64,000 nucleotides of DNA from CALDTK01 sp045110575 (GTDB lineage Bacteria; Bacteroidota; Bacteroidia; Chitinophagales; Saprospiraceae). The notes beneath the pieces are model-generated. The model was not told the origin of the DNA. It did not search any database and was given only the letters and a program-made list of their open reading frames with translations. Location of the stretch: positions 4,773 to 68,772 of the forward strand of contig JBGCGF010000011.1 in the NCBI GenBank assembly GCA_045110575.1. Reading direction: 5' to 3'. The number at the start of each line of letters is the position of its first letter. The first letter of the stretch is position 1. The position numbers were made by a program, and so were the translations under genes. This document shows, one piece after another, positions 1 through 8,971 of the stretch.

Positions 1-399
1 GATCTTCTGTTAGACAAGCAAGCGGCTATTGCCAAGCCTGTTTGTGAGGCACTCAACATTGATATTCAGCTTTCGCTAAAACCCGCCAAGATCCAAGGCG
101 ATGCCGCATTGCTCCAACAGGTCATCATCAATGCGCTCACCAATGCCCGAGAAAGCATCAGCGAAAGTGGCGGCACCATCAAAATTGAATGTCAGCCCGG
201 TGGCTTTGCTATCGGAGACAATGGCGCAGGCATCAGCGAAGAAGCGTCCACTCAGCTCTTCACTCCTTTCTTTAGCACCAAGCCTACAGGTCAAGGCATC
301 GGACTTACACTGACGAGGGATGTGTTGGAGCGACACCACGCAACGTATTCGCTCGCCACACAGGAAGACGGATGGACGTGGCTACGGGTGGAGTTTTAG
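1..399 (+). CDS. Sensor histidine kinase, C-terminal part (cut by window start)
   Basis: The reading frame is open from base 1, so the 5' part lies outside the window. The visible 132 residues form a histidine-kinase ATPase domain: an N-box (NALTNARESI), a G1 box (GDNGAGISEEA), an F-box (LFTPFFSTK) and a G2 box (GQGIGLTLTRDVL). The domain binds ATP and feeds phosphate to the dimerisation histidine, which is not visible. The order of the boxes, with FSTK before GQGIGL, is typical of kinases that pair with NtrC-type or orphan regulators. That is family knowledge, and the partner cannot be seen. The gene ends with TAG at 397-399. The downstream neighbour is on the other strand. Confidence 0.85.
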   Translation, partial: DLLLDKQAAIAKPVCEALNIDIQLSLKPAKIQGDAALLQQVIINALTNARESISESGGTIKIECQPGGFAIGDNGAGISEEASTQLFTPFFSTKPTGQGIGLTLTRDVLERHHATYSLATQEDGWTWLRVEF

Positions 400-468
400 C
401 GGAAGCAAATTTTGGTCGAACGCTATTACTGTCCACTAATGGGATACACAGACTAAAGCGTCTGTCTG

Positions 469-1218
469 TTATCTCACTTCAAAGTCGACATGAATGTGGT
501 CATCATGCATACGGTTTGTCCACGCAGGTAAAGATCTGGCTAGGTAGATTCCTTTTCGTTTTACTTCTTTCCCAGACGGGGTGGCGTAAAATTCGTCTTT
601 CAGTTCGATCTTCAAGATAACCATCTTGATACGAAGGTCATTCGCTTTTGCAGCTTGATCTAAAGCTAGAATAAGCTTTCCTAGCGCTTCAAAATCTACA
701 CGTGTACCGCTGTCAAAATTCAGAGTACCCTTGTTGCTGAATTCAAGGAGATAGTGCCACATTCCGATCCAGTCGTAGCGTCGAATTTGATCTCCGTTAG
801 CATTTCGCTTTGGGACCATTAGGTCGACACTCATTCCGCTTTGATGCGTTTTGTGAATGAGCGTCTTTCCGCCTTCCTCTCGACCGCATTCCATTACTCT
901 TCAGGTCTTTCTCGGTTGTAACTTTTCTAGCTGTTTGTAGGCCTCAAGAAGGGTTACAACAACGCGAGAGTTACTGTAAGCATCATCAAGAATGTAGTAG
1001 CTGAGTGGGCTGAAATATCGCCAATTCGAACCGCTATAAGGAAGGAGGTGCGCATTCGTGAGCTTGCCATTTCCGACTGTTCCAGAGGACTGACTGGTGC
1101 CAGTGTTTTGGTAAGTCAATTCACTAAGGCTGAATACCGCTAGTGAAAGTGTGGAGATGAGCATTAGCCACGTCCGCTTTCGCCAAAACAGCTTTTTTGT
1201 CGTTGGAAGTTCTTTCAA
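469..1218 (-). pseudogene. MepA-like murein endopeptidase interrupted by an in-frame TGA
   Basis: Two reading pieces in the same frame are separated by a TGA codon (complement of 901-903). The upstream piece (1218-904) has an N-terminal membrane or signal segment (TWLMLISTLSLAVFSLSEL) and then the MepA-like start of the mature domain (NGKLTNAHLLPYSG, WRYFSPLSYY). The downstream piece (894-469) has the zinc-site motifs of penicillin-insensitive murein endopeptidases: HQSGMSVDLMVP, and near the C-terminus DDHIHVDFEV. The join falls where family members read continuously, just before the G-x-x-x-G-G region, so one nonsense change such as CGA to TGA explains it. A sequencing error or readthrough is possible. 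The family cleaves peptidoglycan cross-links in the envelope. The N-terminal piece contains one copy of the 14-bp interspersed motif (1176-1189). Confidence 0.72.
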
Positions 1219-1327
1219 GAGCTATCCAACGTTGCGTTTTGTTAGGATAGTCTATCTAGGCGATGAATTGGATAATGGTGCTACTATGGTCGACCGCTCC
1301 AGCTGTCCACCGAGAAGGAAAGGTCCA

Positions 1328-3859
1328 CTACCGTATCATCACTTGTGTACTTGCATCACCTATACTTAGAACGTATATGCCAGGGAGTGGCCGAGTAGTA
1401 AAATCAAGTTGATAGACCCCTGTGCTGAATTGCGTGATTTGAATGTCAGTTACTCGTTGTCCTGAAAATGAATACAGCTCTACGCTTTCTAAGTCGATCT
1501 CTTCTTTTGTCAGAAATTGGAGGTTGTCTTTTACAGGATTGCCAAGAACCTCTATTTCTTGGTCGGTTGTACGGAGTACGGGGCCGGAGATTGGTGCTTG
1601 AAACGCCGGAGGTGTTCGCGGAGTAAATGAGATTGTGTGAAGTACAGCTAGACCTAACCCATGTCTTTCAGTGACGCCTTTAACGAAGATTCGGTTTCTA
1701 TTTTTTTCAATAGAATAATACCTGTCAAAGTTTGTGTCTCTTGCCGTAGGTGAAATTATTTCAGTGACTGAAGAGTCTCGTAAATCAAAAAGTGAAACAT
1801 CTCTAAACCTACCTTGGAGTCGGTTAAAGAAAACAATGCGTTGATAATCAAGGAAGGTGTAGCCTGTCCCATTCAATGCAGATTGACCAATGGAGTTAAA
1901 GTTTTCATATAGGATACGCTGTCCACTGTCCGTTTTTGCTACACGTATCCAGGTCGTGCTTCCACTTGAGGGGTTCGTCGAGCTAGGGTTGCTCATATAG
2001 CATAAAATGTCAACCGAGTCTTTTACTACTGAAGATATGTTAGAGACATTCACGTACGTAGCTGGTGCAAGTGGTTCTAGTTCCCATAAAGTGTTGCCAG
2101 AGATGTCTATTGCCTTAATTATTCCGCTCGAGCTAACAGTGTTGTAGGTAGAGTCAATTATAGCACTTTGAAGTAGTAAAAAAGTAGTGTCCCCTGATGT
2201 TTCGACGCCCTTTAGGCTTACATATCTGTTGTTAAGCGTCGAAACGCTAAGGGTCCAGTTTTTTTGCCCTGTCATTCCATCTACACTAGTAATTTTACTT
2301 GAGTCTAACTGTGATGAATTTTGTTCCTTCCAAACATAGCCATCAGCCACCGGGAAAAATGGTCTTCCAGTTGTCAGCCCATCTGCCACATGATTCCAGA
2401 CAACGTTTCCTAGTGTGTCAAAGCAATGTGCTTCTGTGTATAAGAACCGTGGTACTGCTCTAGTGGGATCTGTCTGATCGTAAACAGCCGTCAAGGCAAT
2501 CAAGTGTTGGCGTTTTTCTTCGATGCGGAGAGCATCATAGAAATTGGGGAAACCTTCCGTGTGAATTGTAAATTTTTGTTGTAAAGTTTGATTGTTATAC
2601 GCAAGGAAACTTGGAAGTGGGGAGTTTATGTTTTGAAGGTTATTTCGAATAACTAAAAGGTCTCCTACTAAATCATATTCCTCAGGATTGAAAAAAGTGC
2701 TGTCGCGATAGTCTTGAAAACTATGCACAGTGTCTAGGTTTGTGATGTCTATTAGGTTGTTTTCTAGCGAATAGAAGTCCCCTTTTTTGTAAGATTGTTG
2801 AAGAACCGTAGGCTTGTTATCTAGTAGGAGGAATTCTAGTTCTGGAAATATTATAGCTATGTTTTCAGGCTTTACAATCGTGTTTTTTAGAATGTTATCG
2901 CCATTGTTTGTTAGGTCAAACGAAGTGTACGTAACTTCACTATTGTCCCGGTGTCCTATATGAAGGATACTGTCGCTAACAAGTGCGCATGACGCCGTAG
3001 GAGATTCTATTGGATTTTGTAAATATTGCACGTAAGCAAAGCTTCCATTCTTGTTTAGTTCGCAATAGGATGCCCCGCGGTTGCGTAACAGCCCTTTGGC
3101 TATTTTTTCATTTCCTTGAAATACTGGAACGAGATGGTCATTTGGTAACCCATTGAAAAGAGTGCCGACGCTATAAATTTGATGAAGCGACTCGTTGTCA
3201 AAGTCAATAAAATGTACTCCTTCATTGTGCAGTACTCCAAATCCATCTTCAAGTTTCAGGAGATTGAAACCTGATGGAAACGTATTATCGAACGTTTGCT
3301 CTATGTTGTAAGACTCTACACCACTTTCATCTATTCCTACGAGACGTAAATTATTATTGTAAGTAAACAGGTATAGGTAGTTGGTCGAATCGATTTTGTG
3401 TATGGAACTTGGTACACCATACGTAATGTCAGTCAACTGATACGTATTTGTATCTATTGGATTGCCCGAGAGGTCAATATCCACGTACTCTAAGTCTAAA
3501 GGCTCTGAATAGTATTGAGGATTCTCTACAAAAAGTCTAATACCCCCGTTATAAGCAATAGCCTCAAAAAACTCGCAGTGTCCATCATTGTCAGGCTGTC
3601 CGTATCCATATCTCCATAGTTCATCACCATTTTCATCAATTGCAATTGCTGTAGCCTGCATGTGTGGCGCTGTCATTGTTGACGCCCCGTATAAAATGGT
3701 AATGCCGTTTGGAAGTGATAGTGTAGCATTTAAATAAACTTGCTTATCGGGCGTCCCCAACTCCATTCGTTCATAATTATACTGACCTAGGCAAGCCGCT
3801 GCGCCTAGACTTAAGAGTAGTACGGAGATAAACGTTCGTATAAATAGCATAAATTTCAA
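1328..3859 (-). CDS. Large secreted protein with T9SS sorting tail
   Basis: This 843-residue protein has a signal peptide (hydrophobic run LFIRTFISVLLLSLGAAACLG). Its C-terminal ~75 residues read as a T9SS type A sorting domain: a VLGNPVKDNLQF strand, VELYSFSGQRV, then PGIYVLSI and a final basic VMIR. The middle is a long series of beta-rich segments with repeated W-x-x-x and D-rich turns, such as DELWRYGYGQPDNDGH, GNVVWNHVADG, GQKNWTLSV and GNTLWELEP. These suggest an outer-membrane or extracellular beta-propeller. No catalytic motif was recognised. The gene is clearly more AT-rich than its neighbours, which is common for surface proteins of this phylum and may reflect transfer. It stands alone, with its own leader on the divergent side of the GH16 gene. 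Confidence 0.85.
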   Translation of the reverse strand: MKFMLFIRTFISVLLLSLGAAACLGQYNYERMELGTPDKQVYLNATLSLPNGITILYGASTMTAPHMQATAIAIDENGDELWRYGYGQPDNDGHCEFFEAIAYNGGIRLFVENPQYYSEPLDLEYVDIDLSGNPIDTNTYQLTDITYGVPSSIHKIDSTNYLYLFTYNNNLRLVGIDESGVESYNIEQTFDNTFPSGFNLLKLEDGFGVLHNEGVHFIDFDNESLHQIYSVGTLFNGLPNDHLVPVFQGNEKIAKGLLRNRGASYCELNKNGSFAYVQYLQNPIESPTASCALVSDSILHIGHRDNSEVTYTSFDLTNNGDNILKNTIVKPENIAIIFPELEFLLLDNKPTVLQQSYKKGDFYSLENNLIDITNLDTVHSFQDYRDSTFFNPEEYDLVGDLLVIRNNLQNINSPLPSFLAYNNQTLQQKFTIHTEGFPNFYDALRIEEKRQHLIALTAVYDQTDPTRAVPRFLYTEAHCFDTLGNVVWNHVADGLTTGRPFFPVADGYVWKEQNSSQLDSSKITSVDGMTGQKNWTLSVSTLNNRYVSLKGVETSGDTTFLLLQSAIIDSTYNTVSSSGIIKAIDISGNTLWELEPLAPATYVNVSNISSVVKDSVDILCYMSNPSSTNPSSGSTTWIRVAKTDSGQRILYENFNSIGQSALNGTGYTFLDYQRIVFFNRLQGRFRDVSLFDLRDSSVTEIISPTARDTNFDRYYSIEKNRNRIFVKGVTERHGLGLAVLHTISFTPRTPPAFQAPISGPVLRTTDQEIEVLGNPVKDNLQFLTKEEIDLESVELYSFSGQRVTDIQITQFSTGVYQLDFTTRPLPGIYVLSIGDASTQVMIR

Positions 3860-3985
3860 ATTATGCTAACAAGGTATGTATAAGCTGAGCATGGTGGCTC
3901 CGTTCAGAATGACACTCCTTCTAATTGTCAGTCAGCTTTCTAAAAGAGTGCTTTTGTGATCGACCGATTCTGAAACTCTCCGTGA

Positions 3986-4858
3986 ATGAACCGTTACACT
4001 TACCTTACTTCTATGATACGTTTCTGTTCTCTGGTATGCGTAATCGCAATTACGCTATTTCTCCCAGCTTGTAGCTCAACCGAAGAGGTAATATCTTCAG
4101 ATGCTCCCATCTGGCAAGACGAGTTCAATTACGTCGGGGCACCCGACACCTCGAAATGGGCGTTCGACATCGGTAACTGGGGTTGGGGTAACAATGAACT
4201 TCAAGCTTATACCAGCTTACGCCAAAACAGCCGCGTCGTGGATGGTAAGCTCATCATCGAAGCCCACCGTCTAAATCCTGCAGATGACAGCTTTGTTCCC
4301 GGCGCAGGACGTGATTCATTAGACGAAGGCCATTACACCTCAGCTCGCTTGGTTACGCGCGGAAAGCAAACGTGGAATCGAGGTCGATTAGAGGTGCGCG
4401 CAAAGCTTCCTAAAGGAGTAGGTACATGGCCTGCTATCTGGATGCTCGGAGAAGATATTGCTGAAGTCGGTTGGCCTCTGTGCGGAGAAATCGACATCAT
4501 GGAACAAGTGGGTTACGATCCAGACACACTTGTCGCCACCGTTCATACACAGGCTTTTAATCACATGATCGGTAATCAGCACAGCAGTCGTGTTGAGCTA
4601 AAGGAAATGTCGGAGGAGTTTCACACCTACCAACTAGACTGGAAAGCAGATTCCGTTCGCATCGGTGTCGACGGGACGTATTACTACACGTATCACAAAC
4701 CTGATACAGCGACTCGATCCAGCTGGCCGTTCGATGTAGAGCATTACCTCCTGCTCAACATTGCTGTAGGTGGTAACTGGGGCGGGCACCAAGGCGTCGA
4801 TACAACCATATGGCCACAGCGTATGGAGATAGATTGGGTGCGCATGTATACGGATTGA
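3986..4858 (+). CDS. Glycoside hydrolase family 16 lipoprotein (laminarinase/beta-glucanase type)
   Basis: The protein has 290 residues. A lipoprotein signal ends in LPACS with the acylated Cys at 29, so it should be anchored in a membrane facing outward. The GH16 catalytic signature GEIDIMEQVG lies at about 167-176, with Glu168 as nucleophile, Asp170, and Glu173 as acid/base. Other family landmarks are WQDEFNY near the start, NNELQAYT, RGRLEVRAKLP, TWPAIWMLG and the C-terminal MEIDWVRMY. GH16 enzymes of this type cut beta-1,3 or mixed-linkage glucans such as laminarin. The substrate is inferred from the family and not resolved here. No SusC/D pair is adjacent, so this is not a classic polysaccharide utilisation locus. 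The ATG start gives a proper signal peptide. Confidence 0.9.
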   Translation: MNRYTYLTSMIRFCSLVCVIAITLFLPACSSTEEVISSDAPIWQDEFNYVGAPDTSKWAFDIGNWGWGNNELQAYTSLRQNSRVVDGKLIIEAHRLNPADDSFVPGAGRDSLDEGHYTSARLVTRGKQTWNRGRLEVRAKLPKGVGTWPAIWMLGEDIAEVGWPLCGEIDIMEQVGYDPDTLVATVHTQAFNHMIGNQHSSRVELKEMSEEFHTYQLDWKADSVRIGVDGTYYYTYHKPDTATRSSWPFDVEHYLLLNIAVGGNWGGHQGVDTTIWPQRMEIDWVRMYTD

Positions 4859-4911
4859 GTCAGGTGTACGATAGCTAGCGCCTGGGTGTCTTTGTCTTCT
4901 GTGTTACAATC

Positions 4912-4930
4912 CTAGGCCTTATTGGCCTAG
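4912..4930 (+). terminator. Short hairpin after the GH16 gene
   Basis: CTAGGCC and GGCCTAG form a perfect 7-bp stem around a TTATT loop, 54 bases after the glucanase stop codon. There is no clear T-run, so a role in termination is only suggested. The rest of 4859-5133 shows no gene or other signal. Confidence 0.35.
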
Positions 4931-5133
4931 TTGAACGTAGGTAGAGATGTTGTTAATGCGGTGCGTAAAGCAGGGTATGTATTCTAGTCTATTCACTAGG
5001 AAACACAGCTAACCTAAGCGGAATTGGCAGCAGTGTATTCTGCCATTTAGGGCAAGTTAAGTGCAGGGTTCGGTCAGAAACAGCGGAAGTTTGTCCATTG
5101 GACGTGGCACTAATCTTGTCTCTTATTGCGCCA

Positions 5134-6651
5134 ATGGGTATGAATATCTTCAAAGGGGACAATTCACGGGGGACCAAGGCAATACGCAAAGCAGTGCTTG
5201 TGGTTGGAGGTTGTTTTTTGGTTTTAGCTGTTTCACTACGCTATCAAAAATACCAGGCCATTGTCAGTCAGTCTGAAAATCTAACACTCGAATCGCTTGA
5301 GAAAGTGGTCTGGGGTGTAGCACAACTTATTGATGGCGATAAGCATCAACAGCTTCAGGAAACCTTCCTAGAAAGGGATGCAATTACCGCTGCTGATCAA
5401 GAAGTCCTCTATGATCAAATCCACCTGCAACTAGAGAGAACGCAGCAAGAGTTAGGATTTGAAACTCCATTGTACACCTACACTTCTTCGGGAGTTGAAG
5501 CTGGATTTGAGTTCATTGCCACTTCCTCGAAAGAGCCTTACTACCGTCACGAGATGAGTTCGGCACCAGCCAGGCAGATCGCGGCCTATGGCGAGTACAT
5601 GTCCATGCGTCCATATGAAGACGGTCACGGAACATGGCTTTCTGCATGCGCACCAATTCTAAATTCGAACGGTGAGGTAGTAGCAATGGTCCAAGCAGAT
5701 CGATGCTTTGACCTATTCATTGCTGAGGCAGAAGCGCAGGCCTACGCAGGTGTGTGGTGGAACCTCTTGCTTATCGTCGGTTTGCTGGTGATGGTGTGGC
5801 GATACATGTCAACCTTGATCACAAAAGAAGAAGAAGCCAAGATTGCTTTGCGAGCTAACGTAGCCGAAAAAACACTCCTTTTGGATCGCTTGGAGCTTCG
5901 TGAAATAGAGCTCGAACAGCAAAAAGCAATGCTGGTCAATAAGAACCAATACTTAGAAGATTTCGCGAACATTGCTTCGCACGACCTTAAGTCGCCTCTC
6001 CGTGGTATCTCGAATTTTGCTGGGCTGCTTTCCCGCAGAATGGGCCCAAATGCAGAGTCTTCAGCTACGGAATACATCGACTTTATTAAGTCGAACGCAA
6101 AGCGAGCGCTAAAGCTCGTTGACGGAATTCTCAGTTACTCCAAACTAGGGGAAGAAGCTCAGAATAACGTTCCGAGCAGTTTGGAAAAAGTCGCAAGCAA
6201 CGCACTTGAGAATTTGTACTCGGTGATTCAAGACCGCAATGCAAAGGTGTCTGTTTGTGATTCGCTTCCTGAAGCCGTTTTTGACCCTGTAATTGTAACT
6301 CAGCTCTTCCAGAACCTAATCGGTAATGGATTAAAGTATAATCAATCTGATGTTCCCACTGTCGATGTGACGTGCGATGTTGATGAGCAGCAACGCTATG
6401 TGTTCGCAGTAACAGACAATGGAATTGGTATCCCAAAGGAATATCAAAAGAGCGTCTTTGAGATGTTCAAGCGATTGCATGCCGGCGGAGATGAGTATGA
6501 AGGATCAGGCATCGGCCTCGCCTTTTGCTCTCGCATCATCAACTCGTACGGCGGGGAGATCTGGCTTGAATCCGAAGAAGGAATGGGCTCTACCTTCTAC
6601 TTCACCTTACCTAAAGCTTTTGCTACATCGCCTGTTTTGGCAACGGCCTAG
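5134..6651 (+). CDS. Membrane sensor histidine kinase with periplasmic sensor
   Basis: The protein has about 505 residues. Order: a first membrane helix (AVLVVGGCFLVLAVSLRY), a periplasmic domain of about 170 residues (LEKVVWGVAQLIDGDKHQQL to VVAMVQADRCFDLF), a second helix (WWNLLLIVGLLVMVWRY), a coiled coil (EEEAKIALRANVAEKTLLLD), HisKA with ANIASHDLKSPLRGISNF, where His is the phospho-acceptor, and an ATPase domain with DNGIGIPKEYQKSVFEMFKRL and GSGIGLAFCSRII. It should autophosphorylate on a signal and pass phosphate to a regulator. No response regulator is adjacent. The ATG at 5134 is preferred. An in-frame TTG at 5098 would add 12 residues. The H-box and G-boxes resemble the phytochrome-like class, and the same class appears twice more at 41.9-44.8 kb. 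Confidence 0.85.
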   Translation: MGMNIFKGDNSRGTKAIRKAVLVVGGCFLVLAVSLRYQKYQAIVSQSENLTLESLEKVVWGVAQLIDGDKHQQLQETFLERDAITAADQEVLYDQIHLQLERTQQELGFETPLYTYTSSGVEAGFEFIATSSKEPYYRHEMSSAPARQIAAYGEYMSMRPYEDGHGTWLSACAPILNSNGEVVAMVQADRCFDLFIAEAEAQAYAGVWWNLLLIVGLLVMVWRYMSTLITKEEEAKIALRANVAEKTLLLDRLELREIELEQQKAMLVNKNQYLEDFANIASHDLKSPLRGISNFAGLLSRRMGPNAESSATEYIDFIKSNAKRALKLVDGILSYSKLGEEAQNNVPSSLEKVASNALENLYSVIQDRNAKVSVCDSLPEAVFDPVIVTQLFQNLIGNGLKYNQSDVPTVDVTCDVDEQQRYVFAVTDNGIGIPKEYQKSVFEMFKRLHAGGDEYEGSGIGLAFCSRIINSYGGEIWLESEEGMGSTFYFTLPKAFATSPVLATA

Positions 6652-6879
6652 TCCGTACCCGATTTCCAGCGTTCGACTTACGTTGTGAGTGCTGGTGATA
6701 ACGATGCTTATTCATTCCGACGTTAGTTCATCGCAAAGCGACCTGCGGTCTACACAAAGAGGCAAAGGCCGCAAAGTCGAGATGTGCATTTATCACGCGT
6801 GGGCTTTAATAGCGCTAGTAAGCACGCCGCTGTTTCATCGCAAAGAGCCACACAGACGCTAGCCTCGACACAAAAAAAA

Positions 6880-6912
6880 GCCCCATGGAACATCGTTCCA
6901 TGGGGCCTTTTT
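6880..6912. terminator. Bidirectional intrinsic terminator
   Basis: GCCCCATGGAAC (6880-6891) pairs perfectly with GTTCCATGGGGC (6895-6906) around a 3-base loop. An A-run lies before it (6872-6879) and a T-run after it (6908-6912). It sits between the convergent kinase gene and the DUF6438 lipoprotein gene and can serve both. The rest of 6652-6879 holds no recognisable gene. Confidence 0.88.
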
Positions 6913-6931
6913 AATTGCATTGGTGTCAGTG

Positions 6932-7390
6932 CTATTCAGCTGATTCCCATGCCTGTGCAAAGGCGATCTCGTCGAGTATCGTTACCACTTGGCGAAGCGC
7001 ATCAGGTGCCTTCTGCTTGTGGAATCGAATCGTCTTTCCTTTGAAGCTGAGCTCCAAAGTTGGGAGATCCTTTACCGTTGCGAGGTACTCGTTTTCCATG
7101 CTTCCTAGATCGGCAGCAACGAGTTGCGCAATCAGTTCATCGTATACCTTCGCAGATAAGTTGGAGCTGTGCAGGCCGATGTAGTCGACGTTTTTTATGC
7201 CAACAAAGGTTAGGCTATGGTTATCGAATCCACTAAACGTGAATGCTTTACACTTGCCACGGCACTTGCCTTTCGTTAAGGTGAACGCTGGACTTTCCGT
7301 AGAAACAGTAGCGACTTTTTTCGTGCTTTTGCAAGCGCCAATTACAAGAGCAACTGCTGCAACGGCAAGTAAAATATAGAGGTACTTCAT
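6932..7390 (-). CDS. DUF6438-type lipoprotein
   Basis: The protein has 152 residues and a lipoprotein signal (VAAVALVIGACKS, acylated Cys at 20). The mature part starts with FTLTKGKCRGKCKAFTFSGFDNHSL. The G-x-C-x-G-x-C spacing followed by a beta-hairpin is the hallmark I associate with DUF6438 of Bacteroidota. The rest is a small mixed alpha/beta domain. No enzymatic role is known to me. It likely sits at the cell envelope. Only 6 bases separate it from the M43 protease gene upstream on the same strand, so the two are probably co-transcribed and end at the terminator at 6880-6912. Confidence 0.75.
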   Translation of the reverse strand: MKYLYILLAVAAVALVIGACKSTKKVATVSTESPAFTLTKGKCRGKCKAFTFSGFDNHSLTFVGIKNVDYIGLHSSNLSAKVYDELIAQLVAADLGSMENEYLATVKDLPTLELSFKGKTIRFHKQKAPDALRQVVTILDEIAFAQAWESAE

Positions 7391-7396
7391 GGCAGG

Positions 7397-8659
7397 TTAC
7401 TTAGAGATGAGGATGCGCGTTGCGTCAATCGCAGCGTCGCTTCGCAAAAAGTAGATGCCCGAATGTAGACCAGAAACATCGATAGACATCATCTGCTGTG
7501 GAGCGAGTTCTAGTACTTCACGTCCTACCGCATCACTTAGCCAAAAGCGGTGACCGTTGAGCGGTGTCCCTTCTTCTAGCTGAATCGTAAGGTGATTGCT
7601 AGCTGGGTTTGGAAACGCCTGTACTTGAATCAAGTTTGGACGATCGTTCACACCCACGACAGGAGCGCAACTGTTGCTGAGCAAATCTGCACGTGGACCA
7701 TTAAGTGCAGCAAGCATGCGCATCTTTTGGCCTTCGGTAAACATGGACATGCACTCGTCGTAACTGTAGTCCATGTAGTTGTTGTAGTTGATTCCATTAC
7801 CAGAAGTAGTACACGCATCAAACGCTGGGAAGGTTAAGCAGCCTTCTGTTTCAGTAAATTGATTAGGTGTGTCGCTCACAAAGTCATCCTCGTTACAGCC
7901 TCCTTCTTCTTCACCCCAAAGGTGCTCTAGGTTGAAGTAGTGACCCATCTCGTGGGTTACCGTGCGTCCTCCATCATTCGGGAAAGAGTTAGCAGCGGTA
8001 CCTGTTGTTCCGAAGTATTGGTGACCGATCACCATGCCATCGGATTCTGGTGGATCTGCAGAGTTTGGAATAGATGCAAATCCTAAGAGACCTTCGTCCC
8101 CTAAATCACACACCCAAATGTTGATGTACTTGGTGTAATCCCAAGAGTCTTTACCACCGTTGGCAGTTGAGTACCAGTTGTCTGTGTCACCAATGCCAGC
8201 TACAGTGGTCAGCGTGCGTGTAATGCCACTGGTTGGATCACCGTTGGGATCAGTAGTCGCAAGGCAAAACTCAATTTCCGTATCAGCTGCGATTCCTTGG
8301 AATCCCGATGCCGTTTGACTGGCATTGCTGTTGAGCTTACGGAAGTCTTCGTTCAGCACCTCGAGCTGAGACTCAATTTGTGCGTCAGAAATATTCTCCG
8401 TAGCGTTTTTGTAGAGGACGTGAACGACAACAGAAACAGTCTCTACGACACGACTTTCTTGTCCGCTATTTTGTCGATTTGCTATCCACGCTTGGGTGAA
8501 GGTCTCTAGGTCTGCACGTTGCTGCACCAAGGCAGGATTGGCAAGTAGGTTGGCAGCTCTGTGTTCGTTGGTCGCACAACGGTCTTGAGCTTGTACGCTC
8601 GAGAATACTGTAGCGCACAATACAAGTGCGCAAAGCACATGGTTGAAGTACTTTTTCAT
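7397..8659 (-). CDS. Secreted M43 (pappalysin-type) zinc metalloprotease with T9SS tail
   Basis: The protein has 420 residues. The signal peptide (FNHVLCALVLCATVFSSVQAQ) is followed by an M43-type domain. The zinc-binding HEMGHYFNLEH motif lies at about 236-246 (His236, Glu237, His240, His246), and a Met-turn region with NYMDYSYDECMSMF follows. The substrate-side phrases VVVHVLYKNATENISDAQI and LNEDFRKLN are also typical of the family. The last ~75 residues are a T9SS sorting domain (VQAFPNPASNHLTIQL to LHSGIYFL). The enzyme should be exported across the outer membrane and act on extracellular protein. It heads a two-gene unit with the DUF6438 lipoprotein. Confidence 0.93.
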   Translation of the reverse strand: MKKYFNHVLCALVLCATVFSSVQAQDRCATNEHRAANLLANPALVQQRADLETFTQAWIANRQNSGQESRVVETVSVVVHVLYKNATENISDAQIESQLEVLNEDFRKLNSNASQTASGFQGIAADTEIEFCLATTDPNGDPTSGITRTLTTVAGIGDTDNWYSTANGGKDSWDYTKYINIWVCDLGDEGLLGFASIPNSADPPESDGMVIGHQYFGTTGTAANSFPNDGGRTVTHEMGHYFNLEHLWGEEEGGCNEDDFVSDTPNQFTETEGCLTFPAFDACTTSGNGINYNNYMDYSYDECMSMFTEGQKMRMLAALNGPRADLLSNSCAPVVGVNDRPNLIQVQAFPNPASNHLTIQLEEGTPLNGHRFWLSDAVGREVLELAPQQMMSIDVSGLHSGIYFLRSDAAIDATRILISK

Positions 8660-8971
8660 AGAAGAGGGGTTTAAAGGCTAGTCTTAGCTTTCAAACGGTA
8701 ACCCCTGTGAATCGTTGCATGGCGCCTAATGCGCGGCTGTGACCCAGTTTGTCCTGCGGCTCTGTTTGTCCTGTCTGTCCTGTGAACCACTGGTTCGCAG
8801 GTAACGCAGCGTAGCTATAGCACGTCCCTACTAGCAGTCAAGCGTCCAAATACCGAAATCTGACCTCTCCGACCAGCCCCGCGTGGAACACGGAAGCCGC
8901 TGGTCTGGCGCACGTCCCTACTAGCAATCTGAAATCCAAGTACCGACATCCCAAGTACCGTTGAGCTCCGC
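8660..8971. repeat. Intergenic repeat patch between two protease genes
   Basis: No gene was seen here. At 8781-8800 lies a copy of the palindrome that also occurs after rpoN (CTGCGAACCACTGGTTCGCAG type). The string CACGTCCCTACTAGCA occurs twice (8821-8836 and 8911-8926) around a GC-rich hairpin segment (GACCAGCCCCGCGTGGAAC). A related cassette lies at about 26040-26110. These are short repeated hairpins of unknown role. Confidence 0.6.

Noticed and set aside
3986..4858. GH16 gene as part of a polysaccharide utilisation locus
   Set aside because: No SusC/D, regulator or further carbohydrate enzyme is adjacent. The SusC/D pair of the window is 26 kb away in a different context.
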